In this document: piece by piece, positions 45,937 through 57,537 of the stretch
How the letters are laid out: the number at the start of each line of letters is the position of its first letter
Numbering within the stretch: the stretch's first letter is position 1
Source: Flabesymbios commensalis
Taxonomy: Eukaryota > Annelida > Polychaeta > Terebellida > Flabelligeridae
Length of the DNA: 64,000 nucleotides
Direction: 5' to 3'
Assembly (NCBI GenBank): GCA_964017125.1
Contig: OZ024912.1
Location: 61,978,282-62,042,281 of the forward strand
Translations under genes and position numbers: made by a program
Notes under the pieces: generated by a model
Database searches by the model: none
Told to the model about the DNA's origin: nothing
Seen by the model: the letters and a program-made list of their open reading frames with translations, nothing else

Positions 45937-47052
45937 CCCCCAGCACCATCAGTGATTTCCAATTTACTTTTTTTCTCTCTTCTCTTTCACTGCTGCAGTA
46001 TATCAGACCAAATAAGGACAACAGCTGGCAATAAAAACAATTGACAATCAGCCTAAGTGTTCCACAGCTGCGATTAGATGCACAATGTTAAAATGAAACT
46101 GCAATCCCCGGTCTGGTCGTTAAGTGGTCAGCGCCACGGTTTCGTTTATCCATGCTGCCCAGGCCGAGTGACCGGTGGCACTTTTACAGACGTGAAATGA
46201 CCACATCGTTTACTGGTATTTATGTGACTTGTTGTATCGCTAAATGACTGCTGTTCAGCTTGTCAGTCCACACTCTATTTACTGGTGCTGGCCATGGAAA
46301 ACAAAGCACACACACAAAAACATCATATTTGTTCTCCAGGACAGGTTAGAAATGTATGTAGGCTTCCCACTGTAATATTCCATAATTCATCTTGTAATTT
46401 TTTTTTTTTCTACCCACGGGCTAGGATTTCACGCAAAGTATACAATTATATCTTAGATCAATATCATTCTTTCATATTTCTCTCTAAGTATTGGAAATGT
46501 AACAAATCGGATTTTTAAATGTATGTAATGTGATGCACTCCTACAATTATCATTGTGATATGTGATAGAACGATGTTTTCTCGAAGATAATTACAAGAAT
46601 AGTGAAAAAAAGATTATCTTGACAAAGGAAAATCTGCAAAATGAAACCTTGGTAAAAAGGAAACATGACGCCAGCTTCGTTTGTGACGGCCATGATTAAT
46701 CATACTGGAAAATAAATCGTCTACTAGTAATGAGCAAAAGATAAATGATGCATAATCATGATAACAAAAACTAAAATATTTAACATGCTCAAGGTGTATT
46801 TCAACTTCGTTTAATTAACACCCTTAAAATGCGACATTATAAAATTTAAATAATTGCGGACTTGGAGTTGTGTCTCACTACCGCAACCCACAGCTTGAAG
46901 AGATTAGAATTACTTATACATATACAATTTAAATTCAAATGTTTTTATGACAATCTTGCAAATTGTATGCTCAGTAAGATGATTTATTGTAGTATGTTTT
47001 CACAGTTTGTTTACCATGGCGATATATTAGCCGCGTGAAGCTGGTTCAACAA
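45937..47052. other. No gene recognised, unit 2
   Basis: Counterpart of 32715-33860, with the hairpin relic at about 46858-46892. Confidence 0.45.
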
Positions 47053-47889
47053 TTGACTCTTTAACCGCAAAATTATTCGATTGTAATTTTCACGCACTTG
47101 AAATTGTGTCTCGCTGACGCGATCCACAACTTCAAGTGAGTGAAAATTATTCAGATTTGACACTATCGAGGCCAACTACTTTAAATATTGCTGATTGATG
47201 TCACGTTTTCTCTCCAACATGTTTTAAGGCTGATATGCAATGTGGTAATATAAAAAGTTTAAAGCTGCCCCTTGGGATGAGAAAATTTCAATTTTGTCAA
47301 TTTTGAAAGTTTAATTTATATGAAGCTATATAACCAACTGATCTTAAATAAAATATAGAAATGTAACAAAAACAATGCTAAGGCACTGAAAAAGACGAAA
47401 CAATCTATATTTCCAAGACATATACTGATATGTAGGCCCTAAACAAGTTTCTTTACAGCATACCACAATATAGACGGCAAATACTGACCATATCAGACGG
47501 CATGTTCAAAGTAACCACATAGTTGAATCAATAGCTGCCGCCCTTAATTGCTGTGGGAATGGGTTGATCAGGGGGGGTTCCCCCGCAGCACCAGATGTCT
47601 GCTCAACGCTGGGCCGACGGCATCAGCATGTGGCCCAATGCTGTAGAAGCATTCAAACGTCCTTTAGCAGGTGTTTAGGTATACACAAGGTTTGTCTGGG
47701 TTACAGATGGATTCATAAAAGTGTGAATAAATAATATTTTTAAAAATCTCAAAATCCCGTAAAAAATAAAATCTGGACCTGTGGGATACACTACTCCATT
47801 ACAAAATAAAAACGAAAATTGATGTCATCCCAAGTAAAGGAGCTGCTTTGAAAGACGAATATCTTCAGTACCGGCGGTTAAATTGTTAA
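47053..47889 (+). mobile_element. TTAA MITE family D, unit 2
   Basis: Counterpart of 33861-34690 with the hairpin at 47096-47145. The right end is altered to GGCGGTTAAATTGTTAAC. Confidence 0.6.
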
Positions 47890-48539
47890 CATTAAAAAAC
47901 TGTTTAAAGTTGGTTTAATAATCGGCATCCAGAAATAGAATAGCATTCAAATCGGAGTTGTAAAATAGATCTAAGATTTTTTTCAATTAAGGGTTAGTTT
48001 TTAGTCGGACCTGATATGTTTGTTGGGCAGGACAACCTCGGGCCATCTCGACCAATCAAAAGCCTACGGGGTGAGATCATTAATTGTCGTAAATTGTGAC
48101 GGACGGAATTCAGAGACAAATCCCCAGGTGCAGTTCGCAAAAAAAGTTTTCTTGATTTTGTTAAAATCAATTTGAAATAATTGAGAGAGAACAAAGTTAA
48201 TTATATAACTTTTTATATGTTGGCACATATGTGTTGCTTAGCAACTGATAAAGTATTAGCGTGACGGACGGAATCACAAAATGTGCCTTTAACTGACCCC
48301 CTTATGTATGCTTAATATTCTCTGCTTATTATACATATGCATCATATTAAATGCCAGTTTTGAAAAGTCTTAGTTAGATGCTATTTAGTGCTTATATAAT
48401 TTTTTTTATATCTCATGTCATACATTTAGGATTAGTAAAAACCCCGAGTAAAGTCAGTGTGACGGACGGAAAGTGATGGACGGGAAACTTGTTTTTATAA
48501 TGTGGCCTCCATCCTCCCTTAAATCACATTTTATCTGAT

Positions 48540-49478
48540 CGTGAAATCATTATAACTGCATCGTACATTTGCATAGCAAATATTAAAGTCTCCACCTTCT
48601 ACAATTAAAAGTTTTATTGCCAATGCAGTAACGATGGGGCTTTATAACATAAGTGACATGGCGGCCATCTTGGATATGCAAATTAGCTGATTTTCAAACT
48701 CAACCAGGGTAATCCATCAGAGGGTGTTCAGAAGAAATTTGGTGAAGATCTGATAAATATTGGCGACTAGAGTGTTTACATCGATCTTGGATATGCAAAA
48801 TAGCCCATGGCGGCCATGTTGAATATGCAAATTACCTGATTTTCAAACTCTTGGATATATGCAAATTAGCTCAGCATAATTTGCAAAATATTAGCTGATT
48901 TTCGAAGTCAAACAGGATAATCCATCAGAGGGTGTTCAGATGAAATTTCGCAAAGATCGGATGAATATTAGAGACTGGAGCGTTTACATACATACTTGGA
49001 TATGCAAATTAGCCCATGGCGGCCATTTTAAATATGCAAATTAGCTTATTTTCGAAATAAACCAGATTAATCCTTTAGAAGGTACGGTATTCAGAAATAT
49101 ATCGGATGAATATTGGCGACTAGAGAGCGTTTACATCGATCGTGGATATGGAAATTAGCCCATGGCGGTCATGTTGAATATGCAAGTTAGCTGATTTTCA
49201 AACTCGACCAGAATAATCCTTAATAATCCTTTCGTCGATCTTGGATGTGCAAATTAGCTAAGCATAATATGCAAAATAGCTGATTTTCGAACTCAAACAT
49301 AATAATCCATCAGAGGGTGTTCAGAAGAAATTTCGCAAAGATCGGATGAATTTTAGAGACTGGAGAGCGTTTACATCGATCTTGGATATGCGAATTAGCC
49401 CATGGCGGTCATGTTGAATATGAAAATTAGCTTATTTTCGAACTCAACCAGAATTATAACCCTTCTGTCGATCCTGGA
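48540..49478 (-). repeat. ATGCAAAT repeat array inside the 6.5 kb element, left part
   Basis: About six imperfect ~145-bp units, each with GATCTTGGATATGCAAATTA, CCCATGGCGGCCATGTTGAA and CATCAGAGGGTGTTCAGA phrases. Reverse orientation relative to 1-540; the terminal block with TCTCCACCTTCTACAATT is at 48590-48615. Confidence 0.85.
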
Positions 49479-52379
49479 TATAATAATAATAATAATAATA
49501 AGTTCTTCTATAGCGCACATACAGTGCTCTGTGCGCTTTACACAATTAAAGGTAGGCGTTACAGAAAAGATGCTTCTTCAAGGCGCTTTTGAAGACATCT
49601 AAGGATTCGCACTTCCGCACTGAATCCGGGAGTTCGTTCCACAGCTTTGGCGCTGCACTGAAAAAACTTCTGCCTCCGTACTGTAAGAGTTTAGTCTTGC
49701 GCCGACAGAGAAGGTTTTTTGATGATGAGCGAAGACTTCTGCTTGGAGTGTAGCTTGAAACTAACTCAGATAAATATGATGGCGCGCTGCCATGGATAGT
49801 TTTGTACGTGAGTAGCAGTATCTTGAACATGATTCGCTCTTGCACTGGTAGCCAATGGAGGCCTTTAAGCACTGGTGTTATATGATCATCTCGATTGGTG
49901 CGTGTCACCAGGCGTGCTGCGGTGTTCTGAATACGCTGTAAACGCTGAATAAGCCTCTTGGGGAGGCCGTACAGGATGCTGTTACAATAGTCCAGTCGAG
50001 CAGTGATAAAGGCATGTACCAACTTTTCAGTGGTAGATTGAGTCAGAAGATGACGAATCTTTCCAATGTTTCTGATGTGCAGAGAAGCAGCACTGCAAAC
50101 GGCACTGACATGTTTGTTAAGGGTCAGACAGCTGTCCAGTGTCACTCCAAGACTCTTCACATTCTCTGCAGGAAGAATGTTCATTCCACCAATTTGTAAT
50201 GGTCTCAGAGAATGTTTGGACGAAAATCCAGCCTTGTATGTGTAGAGGACCTCTGTCTTCTCCCCATTTTGCTTTAGTCTGTTTTTTACCATCCATATAT
50301 CTATGTCACGAATGCAAGCTTCCAGTCGCTGCATGAATGTTTCCGCATCTGTGAGCGAAAAAGAAATGTACAATTGTGTGTCGTCTGCATACATGTGATA
50401 ATTTAGTCCGTGTTTCTTGATGATTTCACCTAAATCAGCTGTATACAGTGTGAAAAGCAAGGGTCCAAGAACAGACCCTTGCGGAACTCCGTATTGCAGT
50501 TTGAAATTACTTGATGTTTCATCTCCGATCACCACCTTCTGGTACCGATCTTCTAGGTACGATGCAAACCAATGGACTGCAGACTTCGATAGATGTAATC
50601 GTGATGACAGCTTCTGCAAGAGGATACGGTGATCGATGGTATCGAACGCGGCGCTAAGGTCCAAGAGTACAAGACATCCGACTTGTCCATCATCCGCAGC
50701 AAGTAACAGGTCGTTCGTGATACGTAGCATAGCAGTTTCGGTGCTATGGGCTGGTCTGTATGCAGACTGAAACTTGTCATGAAGGCTGTAGGTCTTCACA
50801 TGATCCTGTAGTTGGGATGACACTACCTTCTCAAGTGTTTTGGCAAGAAAAGGAAGATTAGAGATAGGCCTGAAATTTTTAAAGTTCTCGGGGTCCAATG
50901 AAGGTTTTTTCAAGATTGGAGTCACCCAGGCCTCCTTTAAGGAAGCAGGGACAGCTGATAGTGCGATGGATCTGTTGATTATGTCAGCGATGATAGGCGC
51001 CATTGTGCCAGGAAGTTTCTTTATTATCCATGTGGGCACAGGGTCTAAACCACATGTCTTGTTCGGTGATTTTCCAATAATTTTTATAATGTCACTGGGC
51101 TGAACTGGTTTGAGCGAAGCAAGTGATGTTATGGAGTTGACAGCTTGACATGACTGACTGTCAGCAGCCAATGCAGCGCGCCTGTCCAGCTCTATACGAA
51201 TCTTAGAAATTTTGTCCTGAAAGAATATGCCAAAAGAGTCGCAGAGATGCTTTAGAGAATCATGCGTCGGTAGAGATGTTTCTTGAGATGAATGTAGCAG
51301 TTTATCCACAATCTGGAACAGCACCTTCTGGTCAGTCTCAGCAGCGCACACCTTCTCAGAGTAATAATCAGACTTTGCTTGACTCACCATCCCCCGTACA
51401 ACTTTGCTCTGATTAGCAAACAGGTCGTAGTCTATTGCAAGTTTTGATTTCCTCCATCGTTGTTCTAGTCTCCGGCGTTTGGTCTTAGCCTCATGTATAT
51501 CAGAAGAGTACCACTCTGTGTTTGGTCTAACAATAACTGTCTTTTTCCTTATAGGTGCATGTTTATCCAGAAGGTTTCCCAGTACCGTATTATACTGGTC
51601 AACTCGGGCAGTTAGAGATGTGGCTGAGTTTTTCACGAGATCTGATGTACATAGATCTTTGTTGAAGCTGGTAGTATCAATAGATCGGTGGAGCCGGTAC
51701 TGGAAAGTTCTCCGGATATGAGCTGGTAGTTTTCCAGTCATATGAAAAAATATTGCTGAATGGTCAGATAGTCCCGGATCCTCCACATGTATTCTTTGTA
51801 TCGTATTTTCAGATGCTCTAGTGATCACCAGATCTAAGATATGGCCTCTTCTGTGAGTAAAACAGCTCACATGTTGAGTCATGCCATTTGAGTCGATGAC
51901 GTCACAGAGTTGGCGTGTGTGACTATTTGTGGGATCGTCCCAGTGGAAGTTGAAGTCTCCCATCACCACAAGATTTCCAGGTTGTTGCATGGTATCTTCG
52001 AACATCTGGGCAAGCTCCTCCAAGAAATCATCGACTGTCAATCCATTTTTGTTGTTAGGTGGAGGTCTGTAAATGACGTAGATGTTTAAATGACTGCTTC
52101 CTGCTTTGAGGCTAACATGGATGTTTTCAAATGTTTTAAAAGTTGATGAGGATGCCTGCTTGACACTGACACACGATCTAAACAAGATGCCAACACCACC
52201 ACCTTTTCCACGACTACGAGGAACATGCAAACATCTGTAGCCAGATGGAGTCATTTCGGAAATTGTATGGGACTGAGTCGAATCTGTTTCTTTCAGCCAG
52301 GTCTCTGTGAGCGCCAGAACATCCAGTTCATTTTCCACAATGAAGTCAGCAATCAGGGATGGTTTATTCTGGGCTGACC
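49479..52379 (-). mobile_element. CR1/L2-type non-LTR retrotransposon, 5'-truncated
   Basis: Minus strand. The 3' end is an L2-like GCGCTATAGAAGAACT followed by a (TTA)n tail (49479-49500). The 5' end is truncated within the endonuclease and abuts the repeat array at about 52379. Flanks recombine into one continuous repeat unit (GATCCTGGATA then AAATTAGCCCAGCATAATAT), so about two to three target bases are missing and I see no target duplication. The ORF is open throughout, so this is a young insertion. Confidence 0.92.
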
Positions 52380-52434
52380 AAATTAGCCCAGCATAATATG
52401 CAAAATAGCCAATTTTCCAACAAGAATAATCCAT
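49546..52434 (-). CDS. Retrotransposon ORF2: endonuclease and reverse transcriptase (CR1/L2 group)
   Basis: 962 open codons, of which about the first 17-18 come from the flanking repeat; the element's own sequence starts near WSAQNKPSLIADFI. The APE-type endonuclease spans roughly residues 20-235 with LDVLALTETWL (38-47), VVMGDFNFHWDDP (156-168) and GLSDHSAIFF (221-230). RT spans roughly 480-760 with NFRPISNLPFLAKTLEKVV (520-538), LLDLSAAFDTIDH (589-601), GVPQGSVLGPLL (649-660) and YHMYADDTQLYISF (679-692). The C-terminus has GLHWLPVQERIMFKILLLTY, usual for CR1/L2 elements. The protein copies element RNA into the genome by target-primed reverse transcription. The endonuclease lacks its first segment, so this copy is probably not autonomous although it has no internal stop. 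No ORF1 is present. Confidence 0.93.
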   Translation of the reverse strand: MDYSCWKIGYFAYYAGLIWSAQNKPSLIADFIVENELDVLALTETWLKETDSTQSHTISEMTPSGYRCLHVPRSRGKGGGVGILFRSCVSVKQASSSTFKTFENIHVSLKAGSSHLNIYVIYRPPPNNKNGLTVDDFLEELAQMFEDTMQQPGNLVVMGDFNFHWDDPTNSHTRQLCDVIDSNGMTQHVSCFTHRRGHILDLVITRASENTIQRIHVEDPGLSDHSAIFFHMTGKLPAHIRRTFQYRLHRSIDTTSFNKDLCTSDLVKNSATSLTARVDQYNTVLGNLLDKHAPIRKKTVIVRPNTEWYSSDIHEAKTKRRRLEQRWRKSKLAIDYDLFANQSKVVRGMVSQAKSDYYSEKVCAAETDQKVLFQIVDKLLHSSQETSLPTHDSLKHLCDSFGIFFQDKISKIRIELDRRAALAADSQSCQAVNSITSLASLKPVQPSDIIKIIGKSPNKTCGLDPVPTWIIKKLPGTMAPIIADIINRSIALSAVPASLKEAWVTPILKKPSLDPENFKNFRPISNLPFLAKTLEKVVSSQLQDHVKTYSLHDKFQSAYRPAHSTETAMLRITNDLLLAADDGQVGCLVLLDLSAAFDTIDHRILLQKLSSRLHLSKSAVHWFASYLEDRYQKVVIGDETSSNFKLQYGVPQGSVLGPLLFTLYTADLGEIIKKHGLNYHMYADDTQLYISFSLTDAETFMQRLEACIRDIDIWMVKNRLKQNGEKTEVLYTYKAGFSSKHSLRPLQIGGMNILPAENVKSLGVTLDSCLTLNKHVSAVCSAASLHIRNIGKIRHLLTQSTTEKLVHAFITARLDYCNSILYGLPKRLIQRLQRIQNTAARLVTRTNRDDHITPVLKGLHWLPVQERIMFKILLLTYKTIHGSAPSYLSELVSSYTPSRSLRSSSKNLLCRRKTKLLQYGGRSFFSAAPKLWNELPDSVRKCESLDVFKSALKKHLFCNAYL

Positions 52435-52790
52435 CAGTCAGAGAATGTGCGTTCAAAAGAAATTTTGCACAGATGAGACGAATATTGGCGACTGGAGAGC
52501 GTTTACATCGATCTTGGATATGCAAACTAGCCCATGGCGGCCATGTTGAATATGCAAATTAGCTGATTTTCAAACTCAACCAGAATAATCCTTTAGAGGG
52601 TATTCAGGAAAGTATTCGCGAAGATCGGATGAATATTGGCGACTGGAGAGCCTTTACTTCTACCTTGGATAATGGATATGCAAATTGGCACATGACGGCC
52701 ATGTTGGATATGCAAATTAGCTGATTTTCGAACTCAAACAGGATAATCCATTAGATGGTGTTCAGAAAAAACAAAAAGTCTCCAACCACA
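52380..52790 (-). repeat. ATGCAAAT repeat array, right part
   Basis: Continuation of the array after the retrotransposon; two to three ~150-bp units ending at TGGTGTTCAGAAAAAAC. Confidence 0.85.
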
Positions 52791-53520
52791 TACAGCGCTA
52801 AATTAATTAATTGGAATTTTTATTCCTTTAAAGTTGTGTCATGCTACTGCAATCCACAACTTCAAGTGGGAAAAATGACTTATTTCTGTATATTTAAATC
52901 AAAATATATATGCCAGCTAATCTAGCAAAGTTATTGCTCATTTCTCACTCAAATCGATCAATGTCACTCACTCCTCTTCGAACCATCTAATTACCAAATG
53001 GGAAGACTGTAATTCAAACTTTCAAAAAGATATGAAGCATCAAAGGAGTTTTAGCTTAATGCTGTGACTTTGGTCATAAACGGTCAGTCATTTTTAAACT
53101 CCAACTGTAGTTTACTCAGATGACTTCATCTTCGTTTTCAAATAGGGAACTTCCATCTTAAAAAATTAATGTTTATGAAACTAATTGTGATTGACAAACT
53201 GAACAGTGGTGTGACCTTGACCCTTAAAATAGGTCAAGGTACCTCATCTTCAAACTTGACCTGTAAATTCCTAAGATGCATCTGTATACCAAATGAAGAC
53301 TACCTGAAACGATTCCAAAGATATAGCACATCAAATGAATTTTAGTCCAGATATGCTGACAACTGTGACCTTGATATTGACCCAATGTCAATCAGGGTCA
53401 ATGGAATAAAAAAACAAAAGCCATATGGTATACAAGTTTAAAATATAAAGTTAATACAATTAGTCATGTTGACAGGAGAGCTATTTGAGTATGATGCGCT
53501 GCCGAACAAACACGGACGGA
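52791..53520. other. Hairpin and AGGTCA-rich stretch inside the 6.5 kb element
   Basis: Hairpin of the ACTTGAAGTTGTG family at 52829-52872. At 53212-53245 TGACCTTGACCC and GGTCAAGGTA form a short inverted repeat, and similar GACCTTGA words follow at 53255 and 53370. No gene. Confidence 0.5.
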
Positions 53521-54040
53521 AGACGCAGAGTTGAGCTCCTGTATTAACACAGTGTTGCCCGTCAATAAGCTGAAAAGCTGATTGAGTTTAAATCAAATCA
53601 AATCAGTGCTAAGGGATGACAGTGTCGCTAAAAATTGTCATTTCACGTCCCGTTACCCCCCCCCCATGATTCCCCCTAGCCCGAACCCTACTACCCCCCC
53701 CCCCCCAGATATGTCCCAGTGACTACAGACAGCACATTATTGAGTTGCATGCATTTAAAAACCTGTTGGTAATACTTGGCTTTGCATTTGCCTCTTGTGT
53801 TTCCCATGCCAAGAGGCAAGTGAAGAGAAAAAAAAGAAGTTAATTTATAAGTCATGTTAACATTACGTAAACAAATTATGTTACTTATGGTAATAACTCT
53901 ATTTAAGGCTTGGGAATTTTCTTATGTACAAGTGAAAATAAATTAGTAGCCTCATCTTACATGTAGACCAATTCTGATATCGTCATTGGGTAAAATTCCC
54001 ATGAAACTTGCTTCGGGTGAACAAAAAAACCGTCCGTAAC
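53521..54040. other. No gene recognised inside the 6.5 kb element
   Basis: Contains two C-runs (53655-53664 and 53694-53706) and a CCTCTTGTG...CCAAGAGG short inverted repeat near 53790. Confidence 0.45.
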
Positions 54041-54618
54041 ACCAGCAAATTCCGTCCGTCACGGCAATTTTTTCGCAAGGTTTTTCCTTAATATATTTTG
54101 TACTGGCACATCAATGTAAATAATCATCTTTTTTACTAATTAGTGTTAGGGAGCAGTAAGAGAAAACAGAAAGTTTCACTAAATAAATTTATTATATGTG
54201 GCAGCACATTAATTAAAAGACTTCAAAGCGTGACGGACGGAAATTGCAATAAATAACCCCTTTAAAAACATAAACTGCCCCAATTTTTTTTTTTTTTTTT
54301 ACAATGCACAATATAGACATACACTATCAGTAGACATATCTACATCGAACATTATTACCACTCTGAACCAGGTAGAAAACTTTTTTTTTATTTTCCGTCC
54401 GTCACGGCTCAAATAGGCATTTCAGCTATTAATGTGTTGCCAGGGCGACAAGATTTTGCAAAAACAAAAAAAATTTAGAGAATCAAATCCGCTCAGATGT
54501 TTTTTTCAAATTAGAATCTTGATTTGAATAAGAATCGCGCAATACAATTTGAGCCATTTGGTTGACACATTAATGATATGACCCTACGATATATCGTAGC
54601 TTGTACGAGAATACGGGC

Positions 54619-55136
54619 CACAACGTCTCGTGTTCGCTGCTGAGTGATATTGAGAGATCTAGCACTGCTTGTTTTACCGAGTCAAATCATTCATCACACA
54701 CTTTCTCACAAATTGTTCAATGCGTTACAAATTACAAATCGAACAAGGAAAATATTTACATGTATGTTCCATACCGAACATGTATCATTTTCTTATTGAC
54801 CGTTCAGCTGTTAGTTTTGTCATGATGTGTTATTTGTATCGGTTATGGTCGGTCTATCGGTATATTGCTCTTCCTTATCCCATGTATTTGACAACTTATG
54901 GTCAAGTTTTATAGATGTGTACACTGATGTGGCCAAAATGTTGACGATTAACCACATTTGACTAGTCAAAATGTAAATATTAGCAAAATATGATAAAAAT
55001 AAATAGGTCTACTGTTTGGTAGTAGGCCTACTTGGTAGTATCAGCAACCACGTGTTAGCATGCTGTACAAACATAAAAGAAAAACTGCGCTATTGTCTGG
55101 TTAGATTAACTTTTTTATCAATCTGGACATTTACAA
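54619..55136. other. No gene recognised, unit 2
   Basis: Counterpart of 34906-35437. Confidence 0.45.
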
Positions 55137-55352
55137 TTGATCATGTCCGCCCGTTCGGATACCAATGAGACCCTTAGTGCGAGGTGTGCTTTCTGTGGGG
55201 GCTTCCACCGGATCCAAACTAATCTTCTGACTAGAAAATCATTAGCTGATGACGCCCAAGCTGTGAACGAGGTCGCAGGGGTCAGCGGACGCCCGCCTCG
55301 TCATGGCCGCAGGCAAATAATGGCAGATTGGATTTTCCTGCTCTTATTGTGA
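55137..55352 (+). CDS. Small conserved open frame, unit 2 counterpart of 35438-35653
   Basis: 71 codons with one amino acid difference from unit 1 (Ala for Glu in the MEDWIF region). Function unknown; see the unit 1 entry. Confidence 0.25.
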   Translation: MIMSARSDTNETLSARCAFCGGFHRIQTNLLTRKSLADDAQAVNEVAGVSGRPPRHGRRQIMADWIFLLLL

Positions 55353-55514
55353 CTTAAATCATTAGCGCTGATTCCCACAATTCCGCCGAAAATCATTCTT
55401 ATTCAAGTTGACGTGACCCTCGACCGACCCTCACATATCACCAGGCGACAGGGCATGGTGTCCCGATCCAACACAAAGGAGAAGGAAATAAACGCATGGC
55501 CGCCCCTTCCCATA

Positions 55515-55752
55515 TTAACCTACACAACGCTGAAGTATTTTTGTGTAAACCATGGAGACCAAAGGGTTTGTTCAGTATAAAATGTCTTTGTAAGCTCGCT
55601 CCACTTCATTTGAATACATATGTTATGGGTCTACGGCGAGTATACATATTATTATTCTTTCATTGCGGGGATCGACTTTAGACGACAGAGTCTGACGTCT
55701 ACAGACGTCAGATTCTGACGTCTAAAGTCGACCCCCGCGTTGAAAGGGTTAA
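55515..55752 (+). mobile_element. TTAA MITE family A, complete, unit 2
   Basis: Counterpart of 35816-36055; both TTAA ends and the hairpin are kept. Confidence 0.88.
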
Positions 55753-56253
55753 CCCTGATCTACTTAAATATGTGAGTCTGTGAGTATTCATGAGTAGTCA
55801 AGTGACTGGCTGAACACTTTTACAGAGAAAACAAGAGAACAATGAGCATCGGTGGCACTCAAACTCCACTGAACTATACAGAATCTCTATAAACGGATGA
55901 ACTGATAAATGGGGCTGTGTAGAAAACCAAACATTTGAAGTAGGTCGAATTTTCAATTTCGAATGTTCATACAGCCTCAGTTAATAATTTGAAATTGCTT
56001 TTCTGTCTTGATATTTAGACTGATATGCCGGTGCATGGTTGTCTTGGCAACAATCTTTATCCTCAAATATCAATGATCTTAAAAATGCCAACACGGATAA
56101 AAGCAAAGCAAAGATATGATACGGCGTAGATCAAGTAACAACAAGTAATAAGTAACAAGTAGTTTATTCTGATGGTTTTCTTTAGTGGAAGACAAGACAG
56201 AGTTGCCAGGAAGGCACATGCCATAGTATATACAATTTTCACATTTTGCGATA

Positions 56254-57147
56254 TTAAAATTTACATATTATTAATTTGACAAACATAGCCAGTTTTTTAA
56301 GGTTTTCACCCTTAGTTTGATAAAAGAGTTCATATAGGTAAAAGGTTGAACGTCTTCTGTAATATTTTGAATTAATAAAGTTGTTACGTTCTTTTTTGAA
56401 GGTAAGACAACAAAGTAAATAATGAAATTCATCACCTATATCTATTTCACAAAATTGGCACATACGCATATCACGAAGGACTTGTGACCGAGCACCGGCC
56501 TCTATGGGTAAACGATGATTTCGACATCTAAACTTTGTGAAATATTTCCTCAGTAAGTCTGGTAATTCATTTAAATAGTTTTCAAAGCCAAACGATGTTT
56601 TAATGATACGATAAATTGTGCATTTTCCTCCTTGTGATAAAGTTTCGTGCCATCTTTGTATAAACCGATCTCTCAATCTTATCTTTACTGACTGCTTGAA
56701 TACTTCGATAGAACAAGGTAATGATTGATTCAACCATAATGCAGAAAATCCGCAATTATTCAAAGTTGTCTTTACAGTTCCAATCCATTAAGATTTAAAT
56801 ATATCTTTTTTATCCAGTGTATATAACAATGAGTAGATTGTATTAGATATCTTGTGTTTGTGTCCAGAACATAATCGTGCCCAAAATGTTAGCATACGTG
56901 ATTTAATATCAATATCTAAGGGAGTTGCACCCAATTCCCCATAAACCATCATAGAGGAAGTGAACTTATTTACAGATAACACATATTTAAAAAATCTAAG
57001 CTGGAGTCTTTCAAGTATGTCACATTTTTCGCTGCCCCATACTTCAGCTTCGTACAAAACTACTGGTTTAACAAGTACTTTAAAAAGTTTTAACATTATA
57101 TCTATCGGGAGAGGTAGATTTCTGGATCTTTCAAGTAGAGCAAACAT
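56254..57147 (-). pseudogene. Retrotransposon RT C-terminal region, unit 2
   Basis: Two frames: 57147-56788 (VKPVVLYEAEVWG) and 56763-56254 (with the C-x2-C-x8-H-x3-C motif), separated by a stop where unit 1 stays open. Confidence 0.8.
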
Positions 57148-57537
57148 AGCTCTGCAGCCTTTTTGATATAAATATGATTTTGCTATTTTAAATTTGGCAT
57201 TGTAGTTAAAAACTAGTCCTAAGTAGTTGTATTCCTCTACAGTATCCAGTATAAAATTTCCAAAGTTAAAAATATGGTGTCTTCTCAGTTTTCCTCTGGA
57301 AAAAATTAGAATTTTGGTTTTATTGACATTTATGTGCAGGTCAAAAGTATCACAATATTTTTTTCATTTCATCCAATGATGCTTGTAGGTCTTTAGGGTT
57401 TTCAGCTAGTATTACTGTATCGTCAGCGTACAAAAGTATATAGAGTTTAAAATATGTTACAAATTCTTCATAAAGATGCTCTCTTTGCATGTTTTCTATG
57501 TCTTTTAGTCCGTTGCATTTACGTGATATGAACGACT

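Larger units (their letters stand above)
48069..54584. mobile_element. 6.5 kb non-autonomous DNA element with TACG target duplication
   Basis: Ends GGGTGAGATCATTAAT and (complement) GGGTCATATCATTAAT. Flanked by TACG at 48065-48068 and 54585-54588; unit 1 has the single TACG at 34871-34874. Seven copies of a (G)TGACGGACGGAA-like motif lie in the outer ~500 bp of the two sides (48098, 48261, 48469, and 54041, 54054, 54231, 54400). The middle is an ATGCAAAT repeat array that hosts a retrotransposon. No transposase is encoded. TSD length and motifs do not let me name the superfamily. Confidence 0.9.
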
